From: Runella limosa DSM 17973
GTDB taxonomy: Bacteria > Bacteroidota > Bacteroidia > Cytophagales > Spirosomataceae
Length of the DNA stretch: 64,000 nucleotides
Assembly (NCBI RefSeq): GCF_000482465.1
Contig: NZ_KI519428.1
Coordinates: forward strand, 208,167-272,166
Reading direction: 5' to 3'
The translations under genes were made by a program, and so were the position numbers. The notes below the pieces were generated by a model that saw only the letters and a program-made list of their open reading frames with translations, made no database searches and had not been told where the DNA came from. Of the stretch, positions 45,139 to 53,959 are shown piece after piece; position 1 is the first letter of the stretch, and every line of letters begins with the position of its first letter.

Positions 45139-45188
45139 ATAACTAGCATTGTTTTTAGAAAATATTTTCTAAAAACAATGCTAGTTAT
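45139..45188. repeat. 50-bp perfect palindrome
   Basis: Bases 45139-45188 equal their own reverse complement (ATAACTAGCATTGTTTTTAG followed by AAAATATTTT and the mirrored arm). It starts 10 bp after the HupE-like stop codon and ends 22 bp before a -7 element of the TonB receptor gene. It may be a terminator or an operator covering the -33 region. Confidence 0.9.
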
Positions 45189-45210
45189 AAAAAGTAACAT
45201 CTTCAGTCGC

Positions 45211-45218
45211 TAACTTTG
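45211..45218 (+). promoter_or_regulatory. Candidate -7 element TAACTTTG
   Basis: Perfect TAnnTTTG match 32 bp upstream of the TonB receptor start. The expected -33 position falls at the edge of the 50-bp palindrome, so a protein bound there would control this promoter. Confidence 0.5.
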
Positions 45219-45250
45219 CCGAACTTATTTACAAACGCTATTTCAAATTC

Positions 45251-47497
45251 ATGAAAAAATTTATTTCCACACTACTTGTTCTTCATTTAAGTATTTATGT
45301 CGCTTTCGCCCACCTTGGAAGCGTGGTCGGGAGGGTTATCGATAAATCGACCAAACAACCCATTGTAGGAGCTACCGTCGTGGTGGCAGATTCTAAAAAA
45401 GGAGCAACGACTGACGCGACGGGCTTTTTTCAAATCAATAATTTAGAACCCAATACGTACCGAATTGAGGTGTCATTTGTGGGTTATTCTGCTCAAAATC
45501 AGCTAGTAATAGTAAAAGAAGATGAGAGTGTAAACTTGGAATTTGGACTGTCCGAATCGCAAGTCCAACTGAGTGAAGTAAAAGTGTCGGCCTCCAATCC
45601 GCAGCACCAACAAGTGATTTCTAGCCTTGACATTAAAACGCGCCCCATCAATAATTCCCAAGAAGTGCTTCGGATTGTGCCCGGGCTGGTCATTGGTCAA
45701 CACGCGGGCGGAGGCAAAGCCGAACAAATTTTCTTGCGTGGCTTTGACATTGACCACGGAACTGATATTCGTCTGACGGTGGACGGTGTACCTATCAACA
45801 TGGTGTCGCACGCGCACGGCCAAGGGTATGCCGATGCGCACTTTATTATTCCAGAATTGATTGAAGGGGTGGATTTCAAAAAGGGTCTATACGATACCGA
45901 CAAAGGAAATTTTGCTACGGCGGGCTGGGCCAATTTTCGTACCAAAACGACTTTAGAACGCAGTTTTGCCAAAGCCGAAGTAGGGCAGTTTAACACCTAT
46001 CGGTTGGTGTCGGGGGTTAATGTGCTGAAAACAAACCAGCACAATGTCTATCTTGCGGGTGAATACAACTACTCGGATGCGTATTTTGAAGCTCCTCAGA
46101 ATTTCAACCGAATCAATTTGTTGGGAAAATACCACGGGCATTTAACCCAAAATACCAACCTGACGCTGACGGCTTCGACTTTTTGGAGCAAGTGGAATGC
46201 TTCGGGGCAAATCCCTGACCGCTCAGTAGCCGATGGCTCGATTGGTTTTTATGGGGCAATTGACCCCAACGAAGGTGGCGAGACCAGCCGTACCAACGTC
46301 AACGCGGAATTGGTGACATTGACCAAGCGCAACCACGTTTGGAAGAACCAATTCTTTTACTCGAACTACAATTTTGAACTTTATTCTAACTTCACCTTCT
46401 TCTTGGTTGACCCCGTAAATGGTGATCAAATTCGCCAAAAAGAAGGTAGAAATTTGTGGGGTTATAACTCCAATTATTCAATAGGTCACGTCATTGGCGA
46501 CAAGCAAGCCACCTTTAATGCGGGCCTTAATTACCGCCACGACCTTACCAACGGTTCGGAATTGTCGCGGACCAAAGACCGCACCCAACTATTGGAAGCC
46601 ATCAAATTAGGCGATGTCAACGAAGCCAATGTGGGCGTGTATGTGGACGAAACCATCCAATTAAGCCCACGTTTGTCGGCGACGGCGGGGGTTCGTTTTG
46701 ATTATTTTAACAACCAATACCTCGACAAACTCCAAAATAATACGAAATTTAAAGCCAACGCGGCCATCGTTTCGCCCAAATTGAACGTATATTATACCTA
46801 CAACCCCAATGTGCAGTTGTACGTAAACCTCGGCAAAGGTTTTCATTCCAACGATACCCGCGCGGTGGTGGCTCAAAACGGCTTAGAGGTTTTGCCAGCC
46901 GCTTACGGTTCTGATTTAGGGGCGATTTGGAAGCCATTCCCGCGCATGCTCCTTAACGCCTCATACTGGTACTTGTGGCTCAACCAAGAATTTGTTTATG
47001 TCGGTGATGCGGGTGTAGTGGAGCCTTCGGGCAAGTCGGTGCGCAAAGGCGTGGACGTGTCTATGCGCTATCAATTATCGAAAAAATTGTTCTTTGATTT
47101 GGATGCCAACTGGGCCAAACCACGCGCCGTAGGCGAAGCCGAAGGCCAGAATTATCTGCCTTTGGCCGTTAATTTTACGAGCGTAGGTGGATTAACTTTA
47201 AAAACAGAACAAGGTTTTAGTGGCAGTTTACGTTATCGTTATATAGGCAACCGACCTGCAAATGAGGACAATAGCATTGTGGCCAAGGGCTACTTTGTGA
47301 CGGATGCCTTGGTGAATTATTCCAAAAATCGTTTTTCAGTAGGTTTATCGGTGCAAAATATGTTCAATACCCAATGGAAAGAAACCCAATTTGCGACCGA
47401 AAGCCGCCTTCAGAACGAAACGGAGCCTGTGGAAGAAATCCATTTTACCCCAGGAACGCCATTTAATGCCAAGTTGAGCATTAGTTGGCAGTTTTGA
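45251..47497 (+). CDS. TonB-dependent receptor with carboxypeptidase-regulatory domain
   Basis: Outer-membrane receptor of 748 aa: signal peptide (1-20, VAFAH), a CarboxypepD_reg-like domain (about 24-105, GRVIDKSTKQPIVGATV), a plug domain (LSEVKVSASNPQ, then GGGKAEQIFLRGFDIDHGTDI and GVPINMVSHAHGQGYADAHF, rich in His/Asp) and a barrel ending KLSISWQF. At 748 residues it is much shorter than SusC proteins and has no SusD partner, which fits a siderophore- or metal-type receptor. The His-rich plug and the HupE-like neighbour suggest nickel, cobalt or copper, but this is inference. Confidence 0.9.
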   Translation: MKKFISTLLVLHLSIYVAFAHLGSVVGRVIDKSTKQPIVGATVVVADSKKGATTDATGFFQINNLEPNTYRIEVSFVGYSAQNQLVIVKEDESVNLEFGLSESQVQLSEVKVSASNPQHQQVISSLDIKTRPINNSQEVLRIVPGLVIGQHAGGGKAEQIFLRGFDIDHGTDIRLTVDGVPINMVSHAHGQGYADAHFIIPELIEGVDFKKGLYDTDKGNFATAGWANFRTKTTLERSFAKAEVGQFNTYRLVSGVNVLKTNQHNVYLAGEYNYSDAYFEAPQNFNRINLLGKYHGHLTQNTNLTLTASTFWSKWNASGQIPDRSVADGSIGFYGAIDPNEGGETSRTNVNAELVTLTKRNHVWKNQFFYSNYNFELYSNFTFFLVDPVNGDQIRQKEGRNLWGYNSNYSIGHVIGDKQATFNAGLNYRHDLTNGSELSRTKDRTQLLEAIKLGDVNEANVGVYVDETIQLSPRLSATAGVRFDYFNNQYLDKLQNNTKFKANAAIVSPKLNVYYTYNPNVQLYVNLGKGFHSNDTRAVVAQNGLEVLPAAYGSDLGAIWKPFPRMLLNASYWYLWLNQEFVYVGDAGVVEPSGKSVRKGVDVSMRYQLSKKLFFDLDANWAKPRAVGEAEGQNYLPLAVNFTSVGGLTLKTEQGFSGSLRYRYIGNRPANEDNSIVAKGYFVTDALVNYSKNRFSVGLSVQNMFNTQWKETQFATESRLQNETEPVEEIHFTPGTPFNAKLSISWQF

Positions 47498-47534
47498 TTT
47501 TCTTTTGTTCTAACCCATGGTTTACTCTACTCTA

Positions 47535-47924
47535 ATGAAACCGTCTCGTTTTCAAGTGGTTGCTTTTGCATTAAGCTTAGCACTGCTGCTCGGCCTGTAC
47601 GGATTTGCCTCTTACCAGCAATCCGAAAAACTGTATAAACATGCAGTAACGGTGACGTTCAAGTCAGGAACGTCTGACACGCAAATCGGCGTGGTTGATA
47701 AATCTTTTAAAGGATTAGCTAAATTAAAAATGGTTCGGTCGTACGAATGGGGTGTCGTGGACGATACCAAAGATCCCGCCCACGTAAAGCATGTCTATGT
47801 TTTTACGTTTGGAGATAAGAAGGACTTACCTCTTTACGGTGCTTCTCCCGAACACCAAGCGCACATGAAAGTAGGCGCTGACTACATCGAAGCAGTTAGT
47901 GCGGTGCAGTATTTTCAGCAATAA
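47535..47924 (+). CDS. Dabb (stress-responsive alpha/beta barrel) domain protein
   Basis: Protein of 129 aa with an N-terminal membrane anchor or signal peptide (about residues 5-25) and a Dabb ferredoxin-like domain (HAVTVTFKSGTSDTQIGVVDKSF, then KHVYVFTFGDKKDLPLY and SPEHQAHMKVG). Dabb domains dimerise into a barrel; some act in aromatic-compound metabolism, most are uncharacterised. An upstream ATG at 47517 would add six residues. It follows the TonB receptor gene by 37 bp and may be in the same transcript. Confidence 0.78.
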   Translation: MKPSRFQVVAFALSLALLLGLYGFASYQQSEKLYKHAVTVTFKSGTSDTQIGVVDKSFKGLAKLKMVRSYEWGVVDDTKDPAHVKHVYVFTFGDKKDLPLYGASPEHQAHMKVGADYIEAVSAVQYFQQ

Positions 47925-47939
47925 AAAGTTTAGTAATAC

Positions 47940-48144
47940 AAAGAGGCTGTCTCAAAAGTAATAGGTTACAAAATATTCTTTGGTTTCAACCTCATCCCAA
48001 CCCTTCCGCTCGGGCGGCCCCGTCCTTTCTGGAGAAGGGCTTAAAAAGTCCCCATCTCCAGAAAGGAGAGGGGGATTTAGGGGGTGAGGTTGAACAGAGG
48101 CCGAAGATAATTTGGTGATACTAGGCTTTTGGGACAGCCTCTTT
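47940..48144. repeat. MITE-like palindromic element
   Basis: Terminal inverted repeats AAAGAGGCTGTCTCAAAAG (47940-47958) and CTTTTGGGACAGCCTCTTT (48126-48144) match at 18 of 19 positions and resemble insertion-sequence ends. Pairing continues inward (TTCAACCTCA with TGAGGTTGAA; CCTTTCTGGAGA with TCTCCAGAAAGG). No coding capacity. It looks like a non-autonomous IS derivative, and could also terminate the upstream gene. Confidence 0.72.
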
Positions 48145-48187
48145 TTGTTTTTAGGAACATAATGGACTAGGTTGGTGTTTTGCTCCC

Positions 48188-49939
48188 ATGGATATACTTT
48201 ACCGCTACCTCCGACCTTATTGGAAACTTATTTTTGTGGCCTTGACATTGGCCGCTATCAACCAAATCTTCTCCCTGCTCGATCCCTACATTTATCGCTT
48301 AGTCATCGATCGTTATGCGTCGCACATCAAGGATTTCAACGAAAGCGATTATATATGGGGTGTTTTAAAATATGTTGGAATGGCAGTTGGGGCCGCAATG
48401 GTTTCACGGATTGCCAAAAACTTTCAAGATTATTTTATTAGTGTGATTACCCAGCGTGTTGGTACGCAGATTTATACGGATGGGATTAAACACTCGCTGG
48501 CCTTGCCTTATCAAGTGTTTGAAGACCAAAGAAGTGGGCAAACGTTGGGTGTGTTGCAAAAAGTCAAAACCGATACCGAACGCATGATTACGTCGGTCGT
48601 AAACGTCGTTTTTCAATCGGTGATTGGTATTACGTTTGTGATTTTCTACGCCCTGAGCGTGTATTGGCCCATTGCCCCCGTTTATTTTTTGACAATTCCG
48701 ATCATTGCGTGGTTGAGCTCAGTGCTAAGTAAACGCATCAAGAAAATTCAAACCAAAATTGTAGCCGAAACGACGGCATTGGCGGGAAGTACTACGGAAT
48801 CGTTACGAAATATTGAGTTGGTAAAAAGCTTGGGACTTACCGACCAAGAAGTAAAGCGTTTGAATGGAAATACTGAAAAAATTCTGGTATTAGAACTTCG
48901 TAAAGTAAAATTTGTACGGACGCTTGTGTTTGTTCAAGGTACAACCATTAATTTTCTGCGAAGTTGTATTGTTGCGCTGATGCTTTGGCTTATCTTTAAA
49001 GAAGTACTGACGATTGGGCAATATTTTTCACTGTTATTGTATTCATTTTTTATCTTTGGGCCACTTCAAGAGTTGGGAAATGTGATACAACTGTACCGAG
49101 AGGCAGAGGTGTCGTTAAATAATTTTCGCGAAATTTTGAGCCGTCCTATTGAGGCAAAACCTGCCAAACCTGCGACGCTGACAAAAATTGGAAAAATTGA
49201 TTTTCGGGGCGTTTCATTTAAACATTTGACCGCTTCGAGAACGGCTTTACAAGATGTTAGTTTTGAGGTTAAAAAAGGAGAAACAATTGCTTTTGCGGGG
49301 CCTTCGGGAAGTGGTAAAACTACGCTCATAAAACTCTTAGTAGGCTTGTATGATCCCGAGCAAGGACATATTAAATACAACGGAATAGATAGCCGAGAAA
49401 TTGACAAAGATGAGCTTCGAGAACAAATTGGGTTTGTGGCACAAGATGCCCAGTTGTTTTCAGGTACAATCCGCGAAAATCTTCAATTTGTGAAGCCATC
49501 TGCTACCGATGCCGATTGTTTAGATGTGTTGAAAAAAGCAGCAGCTTATTCGCTTTTAAACCGTGCTGATAATGGCTTAGACACCGTGATTGGAGAAGGA
49601 GGAATGAAAGTGTCGGGCGGAGAAAAGCAACGTTTATCCATTGCGCGGGCGTTGTTAAGAAACCCCAATTTGTTGATTTTTGATGAAGCTACGTCAGCTT
49701 TAGATTCTTTGACCGAAGAAGAAATCACGCAAACAATTCGTGATTTGTCGAATAATGAACAGCATATTACCGTTCTTATTGCCCACCGTTTGAGCACAAT
49801 TATGCACGCTGACCGAATTTTTGTGCTTGAAAAAGGGAAAATGGTAGAAGCAGGAAATCACGACGATTTGTTGGCTCAAAAAGGGCTTTATTACGCCATG
49901 TGGCGCCAGCAAGTTGGAGAAAGTGAAACCATTGGGTGA
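48188..49939 (+). CDS. ABC transporter, fused permease and ATPase
   Basis: Half-transporter of 583 aa. Residues 1-320 form an ABC type-1 exporter domain with six membrane helices. The ATPase domain (about 340-575) has Walker A GPSGSGKTT, Q-loop FVAQDAQLF, signature VSGGEKQRLSIARALL and Walker B LLIFDEATSALD. It works as a homodimer or pairs with another half-transporter and probably exports lipids, peptides or drugs (MsbA/MDR type). No partner gene is adjacent. It stands between the MITE-like element and the nucleoside hydrolase gene. Confidence 0.92.
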   Translation: MDILYRYLRPYWKLIFVALTLAAINQIFSLLDPYIYRLVIDRYASHIKDFNESDYIWGVLKYVGMAVGAAMVSRIAKNFQDYFISVITQRVGTQIYTDGIKHSLALPYQVFEDQRSGQTLGVLQKVKTDTERMITSVVNVVFQSVIGITFVIFYALSVYWPIAPVYFLTIPIIAWLSSVLSKRIKKIQTKIVAETTALAGSTTESLRNIELVKSLGLTDQEVKRLNGNTEKILVLELRKVKFVRTLVFVQGTTINFLRSCIVALMLWLIFKEVLTIGQYFSLLLYSFFIFGPLQELGNVIQLYREAEVSLNNFREILSRPIEAKPAKPATLTKIGKIDFRGVSFKHLTASRTALQDVSFEVKKGETIAFAGPSGSGKTTLIKLLVGLYDPEQGHIKYNGIDSREIDKDELREQIGFVAQDAQLFSGTIRENLQFVKPSATDADCLDVLKKAAAYSLLNRADNGLDTVIGEGGMKVSGGEKQRLSIARALLRNPNLLIFDEATSALDSLTEEEITQTIRDLSNNEQHITVLIAHRLSTIMHADRIFVLEKGKMVEAGNHDDLLAQKGLYYAMWRQQVGESETIG

Positions 49940-50012
49940 GCGTTGTAATAGTAGCTTACTCGCAAATGAAAACAAACAAAAATCAGATTAGTGTATATTA
50001 ATGAAATAGCCA

Positions 50013-50939
50013 ATGAGACATTTGTTGATTGATACAGACACAGGCTCGGACGATGCCGTTGCGTTGCTGATGGCGATGAAATCGCCTGATGTAAAGGTAG
50101 AAGTAATAACGATTGTGGCGGGAAATGTGCCAGCCGATAAAGCCCTACAAAATGCGCTTTATATGGTTGATTTATGCCAGTATGAAACGAAGGTATATTT
50201 GGGTGCCGAAAAGCCTTTGATTCGTCCTTTATTTACCGCTCAGTTTGTTCACGGAGACGATGGAATGGGCGACATTGGGTTGGATTTAAAAGGCCGCAAA
50301 CCGTTGGAAGGACATGCCGTAGATGCCATCATTGATACAGTAAATAAGTTTCCTAATGAGATAGAAATCATCACGTTAGGTCCGTTGACAAACATGGCAT
50401 TGGCCTTGGCAAAAGCACCAGAAATTGCCTCTAAAATAAAATCGTGTGTGATTATGGGGGGAGTTGGTTTTGGATATGGAAATATCACGCCTGTGTCAGA
50501 ATATAATATTTGGGTGGATCCAGAAGCTGCCCAAATGGTGTTTCAATCGGGCATGAATATGACAATGGTAGGGTGGGATATTTCCATAAAATATGCGGCG
50601 TTTGACCAAAAAGCAACGCAAGAATTACGGAATATTCAAAAACCTTTGGCCGATTTTGTGGTGGATATTCAAGGTGCAAAAGCACGTTTTACATCGGAGA
50701 TAACAGGGGAAATGGGCTTTGATTTACCAGACCCAATAACCGTGGCTATTGCCCTAGACAGAACGGTCGCAACGGACATAAAAAAACGCTATGTGGAAGT
50801 AGTTTTGGGTGAAGGGCTCACCCGTGGACAAACCATTGTAGATCATACAAATATTCTCAAGCTTAAACCAAATATGGAGGTTGTTTTAGAAGCATCAAGA
50901 GAAAAGTTTTTAGCCCAATTATATGGCTCGTTTGATTAA
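50013..50939 (+). CDS. Inosine/uridine-preferring nucleoside hydrolase
   Basis: Protein of 308 aa with the calcium-binding family motif DTDTGSDDA (residues 7-15) near the N-terminus, GPLTNMALAL near residue 128 and the active-site VSEYNIWVDPEAA near 163, plus a late His in VDHTNI. It hydrolyses the N-glycosidic bond of ribonucleosides to base and ribose for salvage. The N-terminus has no signal peptide, so it is cytoplasmic. It follows the ABC transporter gene by 73 bp and has its own terminator. Confidence 0.9.
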   Translation: MRHLLIDTDTGSDDAVALLMAMKSPDVKVEVITIVAGNVPADKALQNALYMVDLCQYETKVYLGAEKPLIRPLFTAQFVHGDDGMGDIGLDLKGRKPLEGHAVDAIIDTVNKFPNEIEIITLGPLTNMALALAKAPEIASKIKSCVIMGGVGFGYGNITPVSEYNIWVDPEAAQMVFQSGMNMTMVGWDISIKYAAFDQKATQELRNIQKPLADFVVDIQGAKARFTSEITGEMGFDLPDPITVAIALDRTVATDIKKRYVEVVLGEGLTRGQTIVDHTNILKLKPNMEVVLEASREKFLAQLYGSFD

Positions 50940-50962
50940 GATTGCTTTCTTAGAAAAACTCC

Positions 50963-50996
50963 AAAATGGAAAGTCATTTTTTTGACTTTCCATTTT
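50963..50996 (+). terminator. Terminator after the nucleoside hydrolase gene
   Basis: Perfect 14-bp stem AAAATGGAAAGTCA/TGACTTTCCATTTT with a six-T loop, 24 bp after the stop codon. Confidence 0.75.
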
Positions 50997-51010
50997 AATT
51001 TAAAGAAAAA

Positions 51011-51040
51011 TTGCTTTGAAATGTTATTTTTTTACCTTTG
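51011..51040 (+). promoter_or_regulatory. Bacteroidota-type promoter
   Basis: TACCTTTG at 51033-51040 matches the -7 element TAnnTTTG and TTG at 51011-51013 fits the -33 element with 19 bp between them. It lies 37 bp before the next start codon, between two strong terminators, so the gene at 51078 is monocistronic. Confidence 0.6.
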
Positions 51041-51077
51041 TGGTTAAAGTAATCTTAACATATATTAAAAAATAACA

Positions 51078-51533
51078 ATGAAAAAGAAAGAAATTAAATT
51101 CTTCACACAAGAGGATAATTTTGTCGAAAAGACAAGAGTAGTTAAAGAGGAAGTTTTTGTTCCAGAAGCACATATTACTTCAAATGGTAAATTGAGCTTG
51201 CCTTTACCTACCCTCGAATTTTTGGGCGTTGAATCTACCTTGACAGCTCGTTTTAAAGTAGGTGTAGATCAAAACAAAAAAGGATTTGTTGGTCTTTATC
51301 TTATCCCTTCAGACGAAAGTGACCCAACTGCATTCGAGCTTGTAAAAATCGGCCGTGGTTTTTCATTGTTGTTGAAAGGTATTTTTATCAGATTGGGATT
51401 GGCTTACAGAACAACTGAATTCCATTTTACAATTAAAAAAATAGATTTGGACGGAATCGGAACTGGTTTTTTTGCAAAGCTTGTTGACGAGAAACCTCGT
51501 ACCAAAAAAGGAAATGACGAAGACGAAGATTAA
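51078..51533 (+). CDS. Uncharacterised 151-aa protein
   Basis: I do not recognise a family. The protein starts MKKKEIKFFTQED, has no signal peptide or membrane segment, contains a likely beta-rich core (ARFKVGVDQNKKGFVGLYLIP, then ELVKIGRGFSLLLKGIFIRLGL) and ends in a charged tail (KPRTKKGNDEDED). It has a near-consensus promoter and a strong bidirectional terminator, which suggests substantial expression. Coding is supported by length, codon regularity and clean flanking signals. Confidence 0.75.
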   Translation: MKKKEIKFFTQEDNFVEKTRVVKEEVFVPEAHITSNGKLSLPLPTLEFLGVESTLTARFKVGVDQNKKGFVGLYLIPSDESDPTAFELVKIGRGFSLLLKGIFIRLGLAYRTTEFHFTIKKIDLDGIGTGFFAKLVDEKPRTKKGNDEDED

Positions 51534-51557
51534 TCCCGTCTAATTATTTCTTTGTAC

Positions 51558-51598
51558 AAAAAAGGGAAAGCCACTGCAACAGTGGCTTTCCCTTTTTT
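51558..51598. terminator. Bidirectional terminator
   Basis: Perfect 19-bp stem (arms 51558-51576 and 51580-51598) with A-runs and T-runs at the two ends and a 3-nt loop. It serves the convergent genes ending at 51533 and 51597, and overlaps the stop codon of the latter. Confidence 0.85.
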
Positions 51599-52823
51599 AT
51601 TTAGCTGTATCCAACAGTAATTTGACCCGATACATCATTCCTATGCAAAGCAGTGTAATACTTGAGGTTACAATTCCGAGTGTATCGTAGTGTTCAAGCG
51701 GGCTAAAATTGGTGGGCTGAACCACAATTAAACCCGCAATAAAAGACGCTAATCCTCCCGCTATTTGTTGCAAAGAAGCATTCACACTCATAAATGCACC
51801 TCGGTCTTGTGGGTCTGGTATTGCCGATGTCATGGTGGTAGCGGGTACCATTCTACTCATAATCCCAGCCATCATTGAAACGTTGAAAATAATAATAGCC
51901 CAGAGCGGTATAACGGGCAAGCGCGTATAAATAAGCACCATAATAACCATCCAAACGGAAGCAATGGTGAATAAATTAAACTTGCTTATTCGGTCGCTCA
52001 AACGCCCGATCATAGGCATCGTAATCAATGTACTAATGCCTGCTACCATAAAAATAATGGGCAATTGTTGTTGGCTTACTTTTAAGTTATTGACGGCATA
52101 AACACTACCAAAAGGCATCATCATATAACCACCAATCGCTAATAAAGAGGTGGCCATAAATCCAATTCGATAGTCGCGTTTTGCGATGGTATGCCACAAG
52201 TGAGACAGGGCATTTCGCTCTGATTGAATGGCCAAGTGAGCGGTGATAGGCTGAAGTATTTTTAGAATGACAACGGCCAATATAATACTCAGACCGACAA
52301 TCATAATAAATGGCGCTTGCCAGCCCCAGCCATTGGCCAAATATAAACTGATAGGGATTCCCAAAACCTGACTTGTCCCGAATCCCATTTGGACAAAACC
52401 CATGACCCGCCCGCGCTGTTGGAGCGAGAATAAATCGGTAATAATAGCCATACTAATCGAGCCAATAACGCCACCAAATAAACCCGTAATGATTCGAGCG
52501 GCGACGATGGTTTCGTAAGTAGGTGCCAATCCACAAAAAAGTGTTCCGATGATAAAACCCGTGTAGAAAAATAAAAGGAGCTTTTTACGGTCAAATTTGT
52601 CAGCAAAACCTGCTGTTAATAAGCCAGAAATTCCCGCACTAAAGGCGTAACTCGAAACGACAAATCCAAATTGTGTTGGAGATATTTTCATGGACTTCAT
52701 CAAGGAGTCTCCCAGCGGAGACATGACCATAAAGTCTAAAACTACCGTAAATTGAGTGAGTGCTAAGAGGGCGATAACAATTTTTTGGTAAGATGTAAAA
52801 GTTGTTGTTTGGGGTGCTTGCAT
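51597..52823 (-). CDS. MFS transporter
   Basis: Major facilitator of 408 aa with twelve membrane helices. The helix 2-3 loop reads GFADKFDRKKLL, a normal MFS signature, and the first helix has LDFMVMSPLGDSLM, as in arabinose- or drug-efflux-like (DHA1/YdhP) carriers. Probably an efflux pump; substrate unknown. The winged-helix gene upstream is on the same strand (39 bp gap) and may be co-transcribed. Confidence 0.85.
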   Translation of the reverse strand: MQAPQTTTFTSYQKIVIALLALTQFTVVLDFMVMSPLGDSLMKSMKISPTQFGFVVSSYAFSAGISGLLTAGFADKFDRKKLLLFFYTGFIIGTLFCGLAPTYETIVAARIITGLFGGVIGSISMAIITDLFSLQQRGRVMGFVQMGFGTSQVLGIPISLYLANGWGWQAPFIMIVGLSIILAVVILKILQPITAHLAIQSERNALSHLWHTIAKRDYRIGFMATSLLAIGGYMMMPFGSVYAVNNLKVSQQQLPIIFMVAGISTLITMPMIGRLSDRISKFNLFTIASVWMVIMVLIYTRLPVIPLWAIIIFNVSMMAGIMSRMVPATTMTSAIPDPQDRGAFMSVNASLQQIAGGLASFIAGLIVVQPTNFSPLEHYDTLGIVTSSITLLCIGMMYRVKLLLDTAK

Positions 52824-52862
52824 GTGTGATGAATGAGAGGAAATTAGAAGGGATAAATAGGC

Positions 52863-53912
52863 TTACGTCATTTCTTTTCCTAAAAAGGACGCAAATTCCT
52901 TGGCGGCTTTGGTTAGAAGAGGGTCGGTTATTGTATCAGAAAAAAAATGAGTTTGAATGCTTACTTTTTCTTTTTGGACGGTTCTGCTCCAAAGCCCTTT
53001 GACTTGTCCATCAACGACAATAATGGGTTTAAAAATTCCATTGGCGGTGATGGCCGCCGAAACGTTTGTAGAATCGAGGGAGGCTGCTCGGTTTTTGTAA
53101 CTTACCATAAATTCGTCGAAAGCAGGAAGCAAAAAAGTCGAGGGCTGTAATGCTGTTTGGTTGTCGGGAACAAACCAATAAGTTTGATTTTCAATGGTTT
53201 CAGATACAAACTCACCTTTAACAGATTCCAGACCTGCCTTGGCATCGCTGATTTTTAAGCCCGACCACCATCCAAAATCGTGGAGGGTTGCGGGGCCGTG
53301 GCTACGGAAATAACGACGAGCCAAAAGCCCCAAAGATTCTTCTCGGGTATAACTCGGGGTAGGCGTTACCCGTTCTTCGAGTAGGGCATAGGTGTTATTC
53401 TTTCCGTTTTGTTTACCACTGCAAAGGACTCCATTAAGTTCGGCATGAATCAAAATGAGTGAACTACGCCCCTCTGAAGTATTGATGCCTGCTAATTCTA
53501 AATGTGCCATTAATTCGGCCTTGGTAAGGTGTTTGTGACCTTCAACGGCTTTGGCCAATAACGCGTCTGTGAGATTCAATAAATCATTGCTCAACTCCAT
53601 TTTTCGGTTATAATGCGCCGAAATTTGATGGATATGCGGTGCGGTCAGGGCGAGCATCCAGCGAATATCTTTGTGAGATACAAGATGCCAAGTGGGGCGA
53701 AGAATATGGGTTCGTAAAATCAAGCCTTCATCAAGCGCTTGCTCTACCATTTTGTCAGTAGCGTTTTTTGTACGAATCCCCACTGCCCATTTGGACATGG
53801 GATAGTCTTGTGCTTGTACGGCGCCCAAAAATTCTACCGCATCTTGGGGTTGTTGAAAACCTCTGTCAATGATTTTCTGATTGATTAATCGTTGATGGGC
53901 AATGTGTATCAT
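52863..53912 (-). CDS. Winged-helix protein of the HTH_42 / AlkZ (YcaQ) family
   Basis: Protein of 349 aa matching HTH_42 proteins, which contain tandem winged helices. The motif VQAQDYP near residue 33 corresponds to the catalytic Q-x-Q site of AlkZ-like DNA glycosylases, which remove crosslinked or bulky alkylated bases. Further blocks are LRPTWHLV, HAELNGVLCSG, RYFRSHGPATLHDFGWWSGL and LPAFDEFMVSYKNR. DNA repair is therefore more likely than transcription control, but function within this superfamily varies. Confidence 0.8.
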   Translation of the reverse strand: MIHIAHQRLINQKIIDRGFQQPQDAVEFLGAVQAQDYPMSKWAVGIRTKNATDKMVEQALDEGLILRTHILRPTWHLVSHKDIRWMLALTAPHIHQISAHYNRKMELSNDLLNLTDALLAKAVEGHKHLTKAELMAHLELAGINTSEGRSSLILIHAELNGVLCSGKQNGKNNTYALLEERVTPTPSYTREESLGLLARRYFRSHGPATLHDFGWWSGLKISDAKAGLESVKGEFVSETIENQTYWFVPDNQTALQPSTFLLPAFDEFMVSYKNRAASLDSTNVSAAITANGIFKPIIVVDGQVKGLWSRTVQKEKVSIQTHFFSDTITDPLLTKAAKEFASFLGKEMT

Positions 53913-53959
53913 GGCTGAGTTGTTAGGTGTTAATCTTATTTTTTTGCAAGAAAAAGAAC

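Noticed and set aside
47988-48100. Small coding frame inside the MITE-like element
   Set aside because: Stops interrupt all frames within a few dozen codons, and the sequence is explained by inverted-repeat structure.
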